Shown here piece after piece: positions 32,985-43,801 of a stretch of DNA of 64,000 nucleotides; the first letter of the stretch is position 1; each line of letters begins with the position of its first letter. The notes under the pieces were generated by a model that saw only the letters and a list, made by a program, of their open reading frames with translations, searched no databases and had not been told where the DNA came from. Source of the DNA: Bactericera cockerelli (lineage: Eukaryota > Arthropoda > Insecta > Hemiptera > Triozidae); NCBI GenBank assembly GCA_024516035.1, contig CM044955.1:53022948-53086947 (forward strand), written 5' to 3'. The position numbers were made by a program, and so were the translations under genes.

Positions 32985-33177
32985 TCTTTTTACTCTGGTA
33001 ATGCCGCCACGGGGCGTTCGTTACTCATACAAGTAACTACTCATTTTCCCTCACGAGGTATGAGTGCACCCGAACATCCAAGTACAGATCAGAAAAATTC
33101 CTGCTCCGCTGGGGATCGAACCCAGGTCACCGTGCGTGCAATGCCTAGCGCGCTAACTCACTCTGCCACGGTGACTA
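32985..33177 (-). mobile_element. tRNA-derived SINE, family A, full copy
   Basis: The reverse complement of the copy at 1895-2075: on the - strand CGTGGCAGAGTGAGTTAGCG, CATTGCACGCACGGTGACCT and GGGTTCGATCCCCAGCGG, then TTGGATGTTCGGGTGCACTC, GAGTAACGAACGCCCCGTGG and CGGCATTACCAGAGTAAAAA. Confidence 0.92.
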
Positions 33178-33179
33178 TT

Positions 33180-34134
33180 AGAAGTATTTCGGATGCGCAT
33201 ATCAAGTCAAGAGAAACAGATTTGGGTGTCAAGAGGAGGCTGTTGGAACGTGGGGAGTTTGGTGTAAAGAATTAGAGGAATGGATAAAGAAAGTTGTTGA
33301 ATAAACAGGAGACCCAAGCACCCAAGATCAAAGAGTTACCAACTGAATAGATCAGTTTAAAAATTCAGAGGGACAATACTCCAGGTGTGTTGTCAGTATT
33401 GCCATCAGAAGAATTGCATTCCTTGTTTTATTTCTAAGTAAGAAGTTAAACCAGACGCACATGAGTATGGGTATCAGAACATTGCATGGTTGGTTGCTAT
33501 GAGCTTAATGACTGTCATCAGTAGGTAATAGAAAGGTCCGCACAGACGGCACAGGGCCACAACTGACATAAGTAAGAAGTACAATGAAAAACTGTCAATA
33601 GATCCCTGGAAAAATCTCCGACAGTAGAATTTGCATCCGCTGTCGAATATTGGAAAGGGCTATTTTGGGTCCCCTTAAGACCCTAGAGAGGGGTCAAAAG
33701 TGTTTAATACACTTGAGACTTATACCCATAATTTCATTGAAGGATTTTATTATTTTTGCTTGGATTGACGTCTCTTCTTTGTACAAGTAAACTTACAAAC
33801 CTGCTAATTTCTACCCAAATTGACCTCACTCAGCCTGATGTGGACCAGTAGTCACTAGTATTACGAAGGCTCGAAACTGGTATCACACTTGTAACGCCAC
33901 TGTTCGCTACTCCTAAGGAATTCGGCTACTCAGTGATCTTCCTCCACACACTGAAGAGTCACACTGCAGAAGTGACTTGTGATTTGCCATGCAGATACTA
34001 GGTACCTAGATAGAGAATACGTAGCAATCTCGGATTATTCAGGGTGTCTCAATTTTCAACTTGTACGTAAAAGGTGACATTTTCGACTAACAGGTTAGTA
34101 GAAAAATAGAAAACGTACCTATACTATTGCCATA
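33180..34134. other. Gene-free stretch with a decayed SINE B
   Basis: Between about 33755 and 33910 AACCTGCTAATTTCTACCCA, GACCTCACTCAGCCTG and TAACGCCACTGTTCGC follow the order of a reversed family B/5S SINE, heavily mutated. No coding region. Confidence 0.4.
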
Positions 34135-34305
34135 GGCAATAGCCCCGCCCTTTAGTTTGGCCATGTGTTTTTATATATTTTTCTATTCTTTTTCATTTTT
34201 ATTGTATATATTGTTTCCATTTTTTTTCATTATTAAAATAATTATTTGTATTGTTACATTATGTCCATTTATATCTAATAAAGCGTTGTATAATAATAAT
34301 AATAG
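34135..34305 (+). mobile_element. LINE-type 3' tail fragment
   Basis: It starts GCAATAGCCCCGCCCTTTAG and ends ATGTCCATTTATATCTAATA AAGCG followed by (TAA)n, the same 3' end type as 648-800 and 36023-36185 in reverse. AATAAA precedes the end. Noncoding. Confidence 0.6.
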
Positions 34306-34599
34306 GTTTGGGAGAAAATGAAAGAGGAGAATGGCATGAGAAGTTGTACTTTGGATGTTGTGTTACTAATGAGCCTTTCAGATGAACTACACTATATATC
34401 TGTTATGGTCTATCTCCATCCTAAGTCAGAAGACAAGGTACTTTATGATGAGATAGCCCTGAATTCATTTTGGTGACATAACAGTTTATTGTGTAACGGT
34501 GGTATCCTCATTAGCTATTTTCACAGGTCCATTATTTATCTGTTAGATCATCTCAATGGGATTTAGTGCGGAATGAATAAATTGAATATTAGTGAACTA

Positions 34600-34769
34600 G
34601 AAGTTAGGGAGGGAGGAAGAGGTTGAGAGAGAGAGCGGAAGGGTGAGAGTGAGAAAAAGAAAAATATCGAAGGTCGGTAAGAAAAAGAGAGAGAATAACA
34701 TGTGGGGAGAGAGGGGAGGAAGAGAGTGAGAGATAAAAGGAGAGAGAAGAGGAGAAAACAAGGAAGGAA
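34600..34769. repeat. Purine-rich low-complexity tract before the gap
   Basis: Imperfect (GA)n and (GGAA)n for about 170 bases, ending directly at the run of Ns; the tract probably caused the assembly break. Confidence 0.9.
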
Positions 34770-34869
34770 NNNNNNNNNNNNNNNNNNNNNNNNNNNNNNN
34801 NNNNNNNNNNNNNNNNNNNNNNNNNNNNNNNNNNNNNNNNNNNNNNNNNNNNNNNNNNNNNNNNNNNNN
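34770..34869. other. Assembly gap of 100 Ns
   Basis: Exactly 100 unresolved bases, a conventional placeholder, so the true distance is unknown. Confidence 0.99.
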
Positions 34870-35400
34870 ACAAGGGCCCCAGAACCAAGCCAATGCTGGT
34901 CTACTCCCTGTTTATGGTTTTTTTTTAATAGTTTTTATTTATAAAAGGTCATATGAAGGTATCAAAGTTATTAATCGTCTTAGGGCTTCGTAGATGTGGT
35001 GTTACTTTTCTGAGTTGAAATTTGAAACGCAAAATTATCTTGAAAAGGATTTCCTGTGTACTTAAAAGATCATCGCTTTTTGATATACGAGTATCTGAGT
35101 AGTACCCTTTAGTTACCCCACCTCTTCACAAATCCTTATTTACGCGAACTGTATTCTGGTAGAACATTAAACAATTCAACCATTGTTACACTAATATTAC
35201 ACGGAATTTTCATCTATCTCGTTTTAAAGTATTCCGACTGAAACCGCTTTCCCTAGAAATGAGCATCGAAAGAAATTGCTTCGAAGCTTTCGTAGAGAAA
35301 CAAATGTTTTGTTGAAACTCAAACTTTTTAATTCAGCGCGAATTGCTCGACAGTTCGAGTGAAATCAAATTCCAGGACTCGTGAAAGTTGGAAACTCGTA

Positions 35401-35685
35401 TAGGGCTCTAGTATCAAAACCGGCTCTCTCCACTTTTTCTAATTTTACAGGATGGGCAAAAAACATATTGAACGAAAACCTTTATTCAATTTATTTGATT
35501 GTGGAGAGAGAACAGTTTGAAAATGAACGCATATTTTACAACAGAATTACTATGGGAGAGAGTAGGTTTTGAGATGTAATGTTTTTTACAGTCTATGCGA
35601 CTTTAAAAAGAGATTCCAGGGGTACCACAACCTCATTTTCAATTTTTTTGGAGAGATCCGGTTTTGATACTAGAGCCCTCATATT
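35401..35685. mobile_element. MITE with AGGGCTCTAGTATCAAAACC ends
   Basis: AGGGCTCTAGTATCAAAACC followed by GGCTCTCTCC at 35403-35432 is mirrored by GGAGAGATCCGGTTTTGATA and CTAGAGCCCT at about 35649-35679. The inner part is AT-rich and noncoding; the short ORF starting in the left end is incidental. Confidence 0.85.
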
Positions 35686-35804
35686 TCCGTGACAAACAGA
35701 GAAAAATAAGTTGATGGTGGTGTGGACTTGTAAATTTCATGACCAAAATTACTTTAATGACTAACACAGTGCGAATTCGACCAACTATCAGCCATTAGGA
35801 CGCA

Positions 35805-35985
35805 CCTGGCCAGTGGTCGTCACTTCAGAAAGCACTCTCATAATCCCCAAATCTTCCTTTCAACCTTTACACAACGAACGCACTCTGATTGGTCAATTTG
35901 AATTGAATTACTAATCTTGTGTGATGGTTGAAAGGGAGATTTGGGTATTATGAGAGTGAGAGTGTTTTCTGGAATGGAGACATGG
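35805..35985. mobile_element. Foldback MITE, CCAGAAA family, copy 1
   Basis: Left arm CTTCAGAAAGCACTCTCATA with ATCCCCAAATCTTCCTTTCA; right arm TGAAAGGGAGATTTGGGTAT and GTGTTTTCTGGAATGG. Nearly all of its 180 bp folds back. Two more copies follow within 700 bp. Confidence 0.88.
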
Positions 35986-36022
35986 TGTCCCTGTGAGTAG
36001 ACTGGTACCCTGTGCAGCTACC

Positions 36023-36185
36023 CCTTATTTATTTATTTACACTTTATTAATTGGACATATAGATAATTACAAATTAATATACAATATAAGATAAGTAAAA
36101 AGAGAAAGAAATAAAGAAAAAATATATAAATATATACATAATATATGTCCTAACTAAAGGGTGGGGTTATATGTCCTAGCCCCTT
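36023..36185 (-). mobile_element. LINE-type 3' tail fragment
   Basis: TATTTATTTACACTTTATTA and ACAAATTAATATACAATATA, then ATATATACATAATATATGTC, match 655-800 closely in the same orientation. It separates MITE copies 1 and 2. Confidence 0.7.
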
Positions 36186-36334
36186 CTGACCTCTCCGCCT
36201 AGATTCGTCACTGTACCCTCCTGAATTACATTACATTGAGCATACCATTGTCAGGAAAGGAATTCTTTGGAAATTTATTCCTTTCGAGACTATTTTTTCT
36301 ACGACCCCCATGGCCCAACATTGTTTTCTGTAGC

Positions 36335-36460
36335 CCGCTCCAGAAAGCACTCTCATAATCTCCAAATCTCCTTTTCAACCGTCACACAACACATACACAC
36401 AACGTTGTGTGACGGTTGAATTCGAGATTCGGGGATTTTGAGACTGGATAATGTTTCTGC
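36335..36460. mobile_element. Foldback MITE, CCAGAAA family, copy 2
   Basis: Left arm CTCCAGAAAGCACTCTCATA, ATCTCCAAATCTCCTTTTCA and ACCGTCACACAAC pairs with GTTGTGTGACGGTTGAATTC and AGATTCGGGGATTTTGAGA, ending in a decayed right end. Shorter than copies 1 and 3. Confidence 0.85.
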
Positions 36461-36469
36461 AAGGGGCTA

Positions 36470-36648
36470 CTCTCCCATTCCAGAAACACCTTCCACTCTC
36501 ATAATCCCCAAATCTCCGTTTCAACCATCACACACCGCGCTCTGATTGGTTATTGCGTTCAAATTAACCAATCAGAGTGCGTTGTGTGATAGTTGAAATG
36601 GAGATTTGAGGATTTTGAGATTGGAGAATGTTTCTGGAATGGGTTACT
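36470..36648. mobile_element. Foldback MITE, CCAGAAA family, copy 3
   Basis: Left end CCCATTCCAGAAACACC and right end TGTTTCTGGAATGGG are inverted. Inner arms pair over CACTCTCATAATCCCCAAAT and TTTCAACCATCACACA; the centre CTCTGATTGGTTATTGCG and ACCAATCAGAG completes the hairpin. Best preserved copy; it lies about 10 bp from copy 2. Confidence 0.92.
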
Positions 36649-36649
36649 G

Positions 36650-38266
36650 GTCTTCTTCCATGACATCAAGATATTTGGAGATTTTGAAGTGACCTAATAA
36701 TCATGTCTTTTTGGTACTTAACTAGGTTAAAATTAACTATAAACATTCCATTCCAGCATGTCATAAAAGACCTGTTGTGTTGAAGTAATACCAAAAGCAG
36801 CAATAATGTAATTTACAAATTGGCTCATACTCCAATTTGAGTGGTCAAGTCATGGCAGTCTAAAAGCAAAACACAAACTTCCATTTTTTTTAATTTCTTA
36901 GGTTGTACAAAAAAATACTTGCCAACCCTATAGGGACTAAGTTTTCTACTAACAGATCATAAAACATGCTAATGCAAACATTACCTTATTGAATGCCCTA
37001 GGGGTGGCAGGGATATAATTTACCTACAAAAACACGGAGGGAAATTTTCCGAGGGATAATTATTGCGGGAAAATGGGACACAACAGGTAACAATGACAGC
37101 TATTAATTATCCAACAAGGGATTATCGTGTTTCCCGGCGTTGCTTAACAGGGGTAGATAAGAAATTAATGCCCTTGTTATAATTCTCTCTATCTCTCTCC
37201 TACTAGTATTCACAATTATTCAATCTTGCCTTATTAAAAATGTTTGCCGTACTTGAGACTCAAACCATTGATCTCCAGGTTACGAGTAAGCAACCTTATC
37301 GATTGAGCTATCAAGGTCGTCTACCTATAAATTTCAACTAATTAAATTTCTAAAATCCCTTTTCTAATGAACAAAGCATGCACGTCTTTTAAACTTTGAA
37401 TGTCTCGAACATGCGTCTAAATAACTACAAGACGCTAAAGTAGCTTCGTTTTCAATAAGCCTTCATTCCACGTCTCCTTGCTTATGCTTAATCCCCTAAA
37501 TTCTCCTGATCTTCTCAACTTTGCATCGGTTTCATTATCTTGTATCCCTCTTTTCTCTTTCTCTGGAGCACTTTAATAAGGCTAAAACTTGTTCGTAATT
37601 TCATGTTGAAGAACACTCCAAGTAGATCTCTTTGCCGTTTAAAGTTAAAGCTGAAAGCTTTTGCCTTCTTAAGCCAGGCGAACTTTTTCATCTCCTTAGA
37701 TACCTAGTTTATGTGAACAACAGAGGGAGCAGGGGTTTCCAAAATGAGTCATGGCCATAGTCGCGTATCGATGGCACGTTGAATGCACTCGTTAGATCAC
37801 CGAAGTTTACGTCCAGCAAGGGTAGGACCACTCAAATTCAAAGCATTGTAATTGGTGAGGTTTGTGGGTAGCTGATCTGTAACACCCGTTTGAATGACCT
37901 ACAATATCTAGAGTGTCCTAGATGTTTAAAAGAAACCTTGATCAACACCAATATAATTGATTTGACTTGCAAATGATGTTCGAGGGTTAAGACGCTGGTC
38001 TCTTAACCTATGTAATGCAAGAGTTCATTGGTTTGAATACCACCTGCATTGCTATCATGTACTCATGCATTCCTATCATGTACTTATTTCAGAATCGAAA
38101 AACACTTTGATCCTATTTGGGCAGATTCTGCCGGCTTAGAAAAAGTGCCCGAATTATTTGTCCAGCAAAAATGCCAAGAAAATAGGATGAAGATTTTTCA
38201 GACTATCTTGTGACGCCGATTTCATGAGTGTTTGACAAAATATTCTAAGTTGTCATAATTTTATTA
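36650..38266. other. Gene-free stretch with SINE remnants
   Basis: At 37255-37322 there is a - strand tRNA-like head of family C (GACCTTGATAGCTCAATCGA; decayed B box). At 37755-37905 a + strand 5S-SINE copy (GCACGTTGAATGCACTCGTT, GATCACCGAAGTT, GTCCAGCAAGG, then TTGTGGGTAGCTGATCTG) is recognisable. No coding region. Confidence 0.5.
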
Positions 38267-38271
38267 TACAT

Positions 38272-38498
38272 TGTTGTATAATTGGTGCTTCACTTCCTAG
38301 AGTTAAGCTTAGTAGCCTTAAGATCATACCTCCTTGTAAAATCTGTGTCTGAATAAAATATAAACACACGCCACTCTGCATCTGGTCGTGGTACAAGAAA
38401 GTACGTTGTTCCGTCTTTTTCTCTTAAACCTCATTCCTTATGGACCCCCATCAAAAGCGTGCAACAAAGTAACAAACTACTCGGCTACAAACAAGACA
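38272..38498 (+). repeat. 5' LTR
   Basis: It starts TGTTGTATAATTGGTGC and ends AACAAGACA, giving the canonical TG...CA. A poly(A) signal AATAAA is at about 38352. It should carry the promoter and transcription start; no TATA box could be singled out. A TGG directly after it (38499) starts the candidate tRNA primer-binding site. Confidence 0.95.
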
Positions 38499-38654
38499 TG
38501 GCTGGACGAGAACGGGATTCGTGAGGGAATGCAGGATCGACGAGATAATCATGGATAAAAACGCCCTCAGATAAGTACCCTAGCAATAGAATGAAATAAA
38601 ATAGTCTAAAACCCAATCTAGTCAAGTAACCACTTATAATATTACTGAGTCAAA

Positions 38655-40108
38655 ATGTCCCTAGTATCACTACCTAAAACCTCTAAAGTGTTTGAAACAT
38701 TAAAAGAGCTGAACAACCATAAGAAACAGTTTCAGTGGTATCTTACTGCAAATGAGCTTGGTGACAAAAGCCAGGAGATCAAAGTAGCACACCTTAGGTG
38801 CTCACTTCCTGAACCCTTAAATGATCTGGTGGATAAACTGACAGGAACATTAACAGTGGATAAAAATATATGATCACATTCAAGCTGAAGTAATCCCCAA
38901 AGACAATAAATGTTTTAATCAATACTGTTTTTTCAATCATGTTCAAAAAGAGGGACAGACATTCAATGAGTACTATTTTGAACTAGATCAGTTGGGAAGG
39001 AAATGTGAACTAGGTGAAAAATATGAAGAAGTTTTGAAAGCAAGGCTAGTATGTGGGTTGTGGGATCAAAGTCTTAAAGAAAGACTAATGAGGTCACCTG
39101 AGATGACTTTAAAAGAAATGAGAAAACTATTGCAGGGTTACTGAGGATGCCAAACTAAAAGTTGAACAAATGGTGTCTATAGGAAATGAACAGAACCATT
39201 CAACAGCCGAGGTACATGTTCTTGAGTCCAATAAGAGATCAAGACATACCTGGCAAGCCAAGGTAAATGTTCATGAATCCAATAAGAGAACGAGACAAAC
39301 CTGGCAAGGTGCACATGGGCATGCACAAACAAGAACCACAAAGAGTTCAGTGCAGACAGTGCAACCACAAAAGTTCAACTGTAGTAAGTGTGGAACCAAC
39401 CACTTGCCTAGACAATGTCCCGCATTCAATAAACTTTGTTTGAATTGTTCTAAGCCAAACCATTTTGCAATCTCCTGCAGGTATCCAAGGTACACGTCCA
39501 ATGGTCAACAGCAGCCTCAAAAGCGTCAGCAGACTCGAGTACATGGCCTCGAGCAGTGTGAGTTATCAAGTTCAAGGGCGTCAGCAGCAGATGAATGGAC
39601 AGGAGACGTCAGCACACTCTCAGTGGATTCAATTCGGGCTTGGGTCCAACGCTTCAAGATAGGAGGAGTGGATGTGGAGTTCAAGCTTGACACAGGAGCG
39701 GACATCAACGTAATACCAGAATCTGTTGCTGAGAGAATTCACCCTGATTGGAGATCCAAAGCGTCAAAGGAGGTCAACACTGTAGAAGCATATGGAGGTC
39801 ACAAAATCCAAATCCTGGGTAACGTACAGATCAAGATGAGGAAAAGTGAATTGAGTCACACCTTGACATTCTCTATAGTCAAAGATGGTAAGGGTATAAT
39901 ACCTATATTAGGGCGTGAGGCCTGTGTTGATCTGGGTTTAATAAAGAAGGTGGAAAACTTGGACCATGTTTTTAATTTGGATAAATTCTTGAATGAATAT
40001 TCCGAGGTTTTTGAAGGCACTGGGGAATTTCCTCAAAAATATAAGATAATATTAGATAAGACACAAACCCTACGTGTCAAGCCCCACGAAGAGTGGCATA
40101 CACTCTAA
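38655..40108 (+). pseudogene. gag: gag-protease region, frame broken by single-base changes
   Basis: ATG 38655 opens the Gag frame (72 residues to the first stop). Gag-like sequence continues in a second frame (FNEYYFELDQLGRKC, then VLKARLVCGLWDQSLKERLM) and from about 39140 in a third, open to 40108. That third part has two zinc knuckles (CSKCGTNHLPRQC and CLNCSKPNHFAISC; nucleocapsid RNA binding) and a retropepsin with active site DTGA (FKLDTGADINVIP) and flap/end motif IPILGREACVDLGLI. The frame changes fall at homopolymers: an A run at 38862-38866, a G run at 39134-39136 and a C run at 40082-40085. The last separates protease from RT. Gag, protease and pol were therefore probably one continuous frame. 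Confidence 0.9.
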
Positions 40109-43002
40109 TGGATAAATTGAAAGTAAAATTAGATGATTTAGTAAAAAATAAAATAATAGAACCAGTCACACAGCCTAAAAACTGGTGTAGTAATCTGGTT
40201 GTTAGACAAAAACCAAATGGTGATCTAAGGTTGTGCTTGGATCCCATAGATTTAAATAAGGCAATAAAAAGGGAGTACTATTTAATTCCAACATTGGAAG
40301 AAATAAAGACAAAGCTGATAGGAAAAACAATATTTTCAGTAGTAGACTTGAAAGATGGGTTCAATCAAATAAGCCTACACGAAGAGTCTAAAGACATTTG
40401 CACTTTCAACTCTCCATTGGGATATTTTAGATATCTCCGTGTTCCTTTTGGACTTGTCAGCAGCCCGGAAATTTTTATGAAGTATAACATAGAATGCTTC
40501 AGTGGCATTGATGATTTAGTCATTTATTTTGATGATATATTAATAGCTAGTCATGACCAAAAGAGTCATGTTGAAACATTGTCCAAGGTTTTTAAACGTG
40601 CAAAAGAACTTAATATCAAATTCAACAAGAATAAATTGCAATTAATGCAAAGTGAGATAGCATACTTGGGTCATATTTTCAATAAAGATGGCTGTAAGAT
40701 TGATAAGGATAGAGTTAAGGCTATTGAAAACCTAAAAGAACCAAAGTCAGTAAAAGAATTGCAGTCTATGTTGGGGATGTATAACTACCTAAGAGAATTT
40801 GTTCCCAACATGTCTGAGATAACAGCCCCCCTGCGGGTGTTACTAAAAAAAGATGTTGCTTGGCACTGGAATGCTGACCAGCAATTGGCTTTTGACAAGC
40901 TCAAAGAAGCTATTGCTGGCTCCACAGTTCTGAAAAATTTTGATTTAAATAAAGATGTTGTCATTCAAACAGACAGCAGTCAGAATGGATTGGGTTGTTG
41001 TCTCCTTCAAGACGGTAAACCTATTGCTTTTGCATCTCGGAGTTTAACAGAGACAGAGAAAAAGTATGCTCAAATAGAAAAGGAAACCTTAGCGATCAAA
41101 TTTGCTGTAAGAAAATTCCATAAATACATATGGGGTAGACGGATCACTGTGCAGAGTGACCATTTACCATTAGTGTCAATATTCAAGAAAAATATTTGTC
41201 AAATAGTATCAGATAGAATAGTCCGAATGAGACTTAGTCTTCTAAAATATGACTTAGATGTTAAATACTTACCTGGTAAGGACATGCTGATAGCAGATCA
41301 TTTGTCTCGAAATTTTCCTGAAGAGTCTTATGATAATGAAATAGAAATAACTGACTTTGTACATAACATTTACAAAGTGGACAACCTTCTAAACTATGAG
41401 TTAATAAAGAAAGAGACTGAAGACAATCTAAGTCTAGCCAAAGTTATGAAATACTTAGTTGAAGGTTGGCCTCAGAGTAAATGTTATCTAGAAGATAATG
41501 AATTGATCAGGCATTTTTTCAAACTCAGAGAAGAACTCATATGTAATGATGGCATAATCTATTATCAGGACAGAATTGTGATTCCTAGTAAGCTAAAACA
41601 GCTAGCATTGTTCATGTTGCACTCTGGTCATTTGGGTATTTCTAAAACAATACTGAGAGCACAACAAACATATTACTGGGTGAACATGAACAATGATATT
41701 GAAGCCTATATAAAAAATTGTTTGACGTGTCAAGAAAACAGACCGTCTAAAATTAAAGAGCCATTATTACCTTATGAGATACCTGATCGGCCATTCCAAA
41801 GAATTTGTTTAGATATCATGAATTATAAAAATATTGATTACCTTGTAATTGTAGACAGCTTTAGCAAATGGATTGAGTGCCTCAAGCTTAAAAGTAAATC
41901 CTGTCATGGAGTGATTATAAAACTTAAAACTCTTTTTGCTACTTTTGGTATACCTGATATCATAGTAAGTGATAATTCACCATTCAATTCATATGAAATT
42001 AAATGTTTTGCAACTAGTTTTAACATACAGTGGCGGACAAGCAGTCCACACTACCCCACTTCTAATGGGCAAAGTGAGAGAGCTGTAGGTATCTGTAAAG
42101 ATCTACTTAGAAAAGCTGACAGCTTTAAGTTAGATTTTCAAGACCTCCTCATGGAATATCGTGCTACACCTATTGCTTCTATTGGTGTCTCCCCCAGTGA
42201 ATTACTAATGGGAAGACTCATTAAAACTAAAGTCTTAATTAATCCCAAAAAATTAAGTCCTGTTGAAAACTTCAAACAACTCACAGAACAGGCAAAAAAG
42301 AAAATCAAAGTAAAACAGAACAAAGTAAAAGAACACTATGATAAAAGTAGCAGAATAGAATCTGAATTTACTCCTAATGAAAACATATTGCTTCATGACA
42401 AAAAGAAATGGGTCAGAGGTAAAATTGTTAGTAAAACCCAGTATCCTAGGTCATACAATGTTCAAACTGAAAATGGACAAATCTTGCGAAGGAATACTAG
42501 CGTATTAAAACACACGTCCATAGAGTTTAAAACTGGCAAGCAGGGACATTGTATGATTCCTGGAGCTGTGGGTGTGTCCTCTGGAGACAAATTTGATGAC
42601 TTGTGGGAATCGAGACTAGTTAATAAAAATAATCCTCAATTTGCTCAGCCGTTAAAAATGCAAAGTGAGTTAAATAATTTCCCTGAAAGAGAGGAAAGTG
42701 AACTTGCATCCACATCAATAATTGATAAAACCATTGTTCAGAACCCCACAGAGTTAAATAATTCCCCTGAAAGAGAGGAAAGTGAACTTGCATCCACATC
42801 AATAGTTGATAAAACCATTGTTCAGAACCCCACACATAGGGTAGGCATATCAAGTGAAGAAGAAGAAGAGTTTGCAACCCCATTGAAAGGGTCCCAGGTA
42901 GAGGACCACACTTATTGCAAAACTCCTTCTGCAAAGAAAGAGAATAGACCAAAAAGGGAAGTTAAAAAACCAGCAAAGTTTAAAGAATTTGAGTTGGATT
43001 AA
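40093..43002 (+). CDS. pol: pol: reverse transcriptase, RNase H and integrase
   Basis: The 969-residue frame is open throughout; its ATG at 40093 is probably internal to the original gag-pol frame. RT spans residues 20-200, with SVVDLKDGF (catalytic Asp about 94), VPFGLVSSP and YFDD at 145-148, where F replaces the usual V/I/M/A second residue. RNase H has VIQTDSSQNGLG (about 290) and a later SDHLPL. Integrase has an HHCC zinc site (HSGHLG, CLTC about 508-543) and the DDE triad: D of CLDIM (about 573), D of VSDNSP (about 626) and E of SERA (about 661). The tail from about 830 is Glu/Ser-rich and includes a 28-residue tandem duplication (DNA period 84, from 42667). No chromodomain was recognised. 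Confidence 0.95.
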   Translation: MAYTLMDKLKVKLDDLVKNKIIEPVTQPKNWCSNLVVRQKPNGDLRLCLDPIDLNKAIKREYYLIPTLEEIKTKLIGKTIFSVVDLKDGFNQISLHEESKDICTFNSPLGYFRYLRVPFGLVSSPEIFMKYNIECFSGIDDLVIYFDDILIASHDQKSHVETLSKVFKRAKELNIKFNKNKLQLMQSEIAYLGHIFNKDGCKIDKDRVKAIENLKEPKSVKELQSMLGMYNYLREFVPNMSEITAPLRVLLKKDVAWHWNADQQLAFDKLKEAIAGSTVLKNFDLNKDVVIQTDSSQNGLGCCLLQDGKPIAFASRSLTETEKKYAQIEKETLAIKFAVRKFHKYIWGRRITVQSDHLPLVSIFKKNICQIVSDRIVRMRLSLLKYDLDVKYLPGKDMLIADHLSRNFPEESYDNEIEITDFVHNIYKVDNLLNYELIKKETEDNLSLAKVMKYLVEGWPQSKCYLEDNELIRHFFKLREELICNDGIIYYQDRIVIPSKLKQLALFMLHSGHLGISKTILRAQQTYYWVNMNNDIEAYIKNCLTCQENRPSKIKEPLLPYEIPDRPFQRICLDIMNYKNIDYLVIVDSFSKWIECLKLKSKSCHGVIIKLKTLFATFGIPDIIVSDNSPFNSYEIKCFATSFNIQWRTSSPHYPTSNGQSERAVGICKDLLRKADSFKLDFQDLLMEYRATPIASIGVSPSELLMGRLIKTKVLINPKKLSPVENFKQLTEQAKKKIKVKQNKVKEHYDKSSRIESEFTPNENILLHDKKKWVRGKIVSKTQYPRSYNVQTENGQILRRNTSVLKHTSIEFKTGKQGHCMIPGAVGVSSGDKFDDLWESRLVNKNNPQFAQPLKMQSELNNFPEREESELASTSIIDKTIVQNPTELNNSPEREESELASTSIVDKTIVQNPTHRVGISSEEEEEFATPLKGSQVEDHTYCKTPSAKKENRPKREVKKPAKFKEFELD

Positions 43003-43569
43003 TTAAATAAATTAAGTGCTAGTGAATGAACTACACCTCTAATGTAATAAGAAATAAATAAGCCAGATGTAGAGTCATATGTTATATGTGTCAATAGATA
43101 AAATTAATGTTCTATGTGTTAATAGTGTTTCATGTAACTGACAAATTAGAATACAGAGAACAAAATTTATGTTAATATAAGCTGAAAAATTGATAATAAT
43201 TTATGTACCGTATCACATACCTAACAAAGAAAAGTAAATGTGAGTAACGAAGATTTTTAAAATTTTATTTAATTGTTACATAAATAGTACCTATATATAT
43301 TTTTGGCTTTAATTTTTTTAAAACTATTTTACTATTGTTTGGTTATGTTTTTTATGTACAATACTATTACTAGTTTAAGTATTATTTGTTTATATGTATA
43401 ATGTATACTGTACCATACCAAGTCTGAGGAGGCAGATAATGTGTATTTAGAAAACTGTTAACTTGCAAAATGCTAATTAATGTAAGCTGCATATTGTTTT
43501 ATATTATTAAATCTTAATCCCAGGTGGATGGTGATAGCTTCCACTGAAAGGAAAACTTAAAGGGAAGGA
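43003..43569 (+). other. Retrotransposon 3' untranslated region with polypurine tract
   Basis: AT-rich and without ORFs. It ends in AAAGGGAAGGA (43559-43569) immediately before the 3' LTR, the polypurine tract that primes plus-strand synthesis. Confidence 0.85.
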
Positions 43570-43796
43570 TGTTGTATAATTGGTGCTTCACTTCCTAGAG
43601 TTAAGCTTAGTAGCCTTAAGATCATACCTCCTTGTAAAATCTGTGTCTGAATAAAATATAAACACACGCCACTCTGCATCTGGTCGTGGTACAAGAAAGT
43701 ACGTTGTTCCGTCTTTTTCTCTTAAACCTCATTCCTTATGGACCCCCATCAAAAGCGTGCAACAAAGTAACAAACTACTCGGCTACAAACAAGACA
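43570..43796 (+). repeat. 3' LTR
   Basis: 227 bp, TG...CA, reading identical to the 5' LTR; its AATAAA (about 43650) would terminate the element transcript. Confidence 0.95.
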
Positions 43797-43801
43797 TACA
43801 T

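Larger units (their letters stand above)
38267..43801 (+). mobile_element. Complete Ty3/Gypsy-type LTR retrotransposon
   Basis: The element is 5525 bp (38272-43796) with 227-bp LTRs that read identical, and a 5-bp target duplication TACAT at 38267-38271 and 43797-43801. Order inside: LTR, candidate primer site starting TGG at 38499, gag, protease, reverse transcriptase, RNase H, integrase, polypurine tract, LTR. That pol order places it in Ty3/Gypsy. No env-like ORF follows integrase. The identical LTRs mean a recent insertion. The coding frame is interrupted by three single-base length changes (see gag-protease entry). Confidence 0.97.

Noticed and set aside
38499..38520. Naming the tRNA that primes the LTR element
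   Set aside because: TGG directly after the LTR fits a primer site, but the following bases could not be matched confidently to one tRNA 3' end.
39177..39708. - strand ORFs opposite the retrotransposon
   Set aside because: Shadows of the gag-protease frame.
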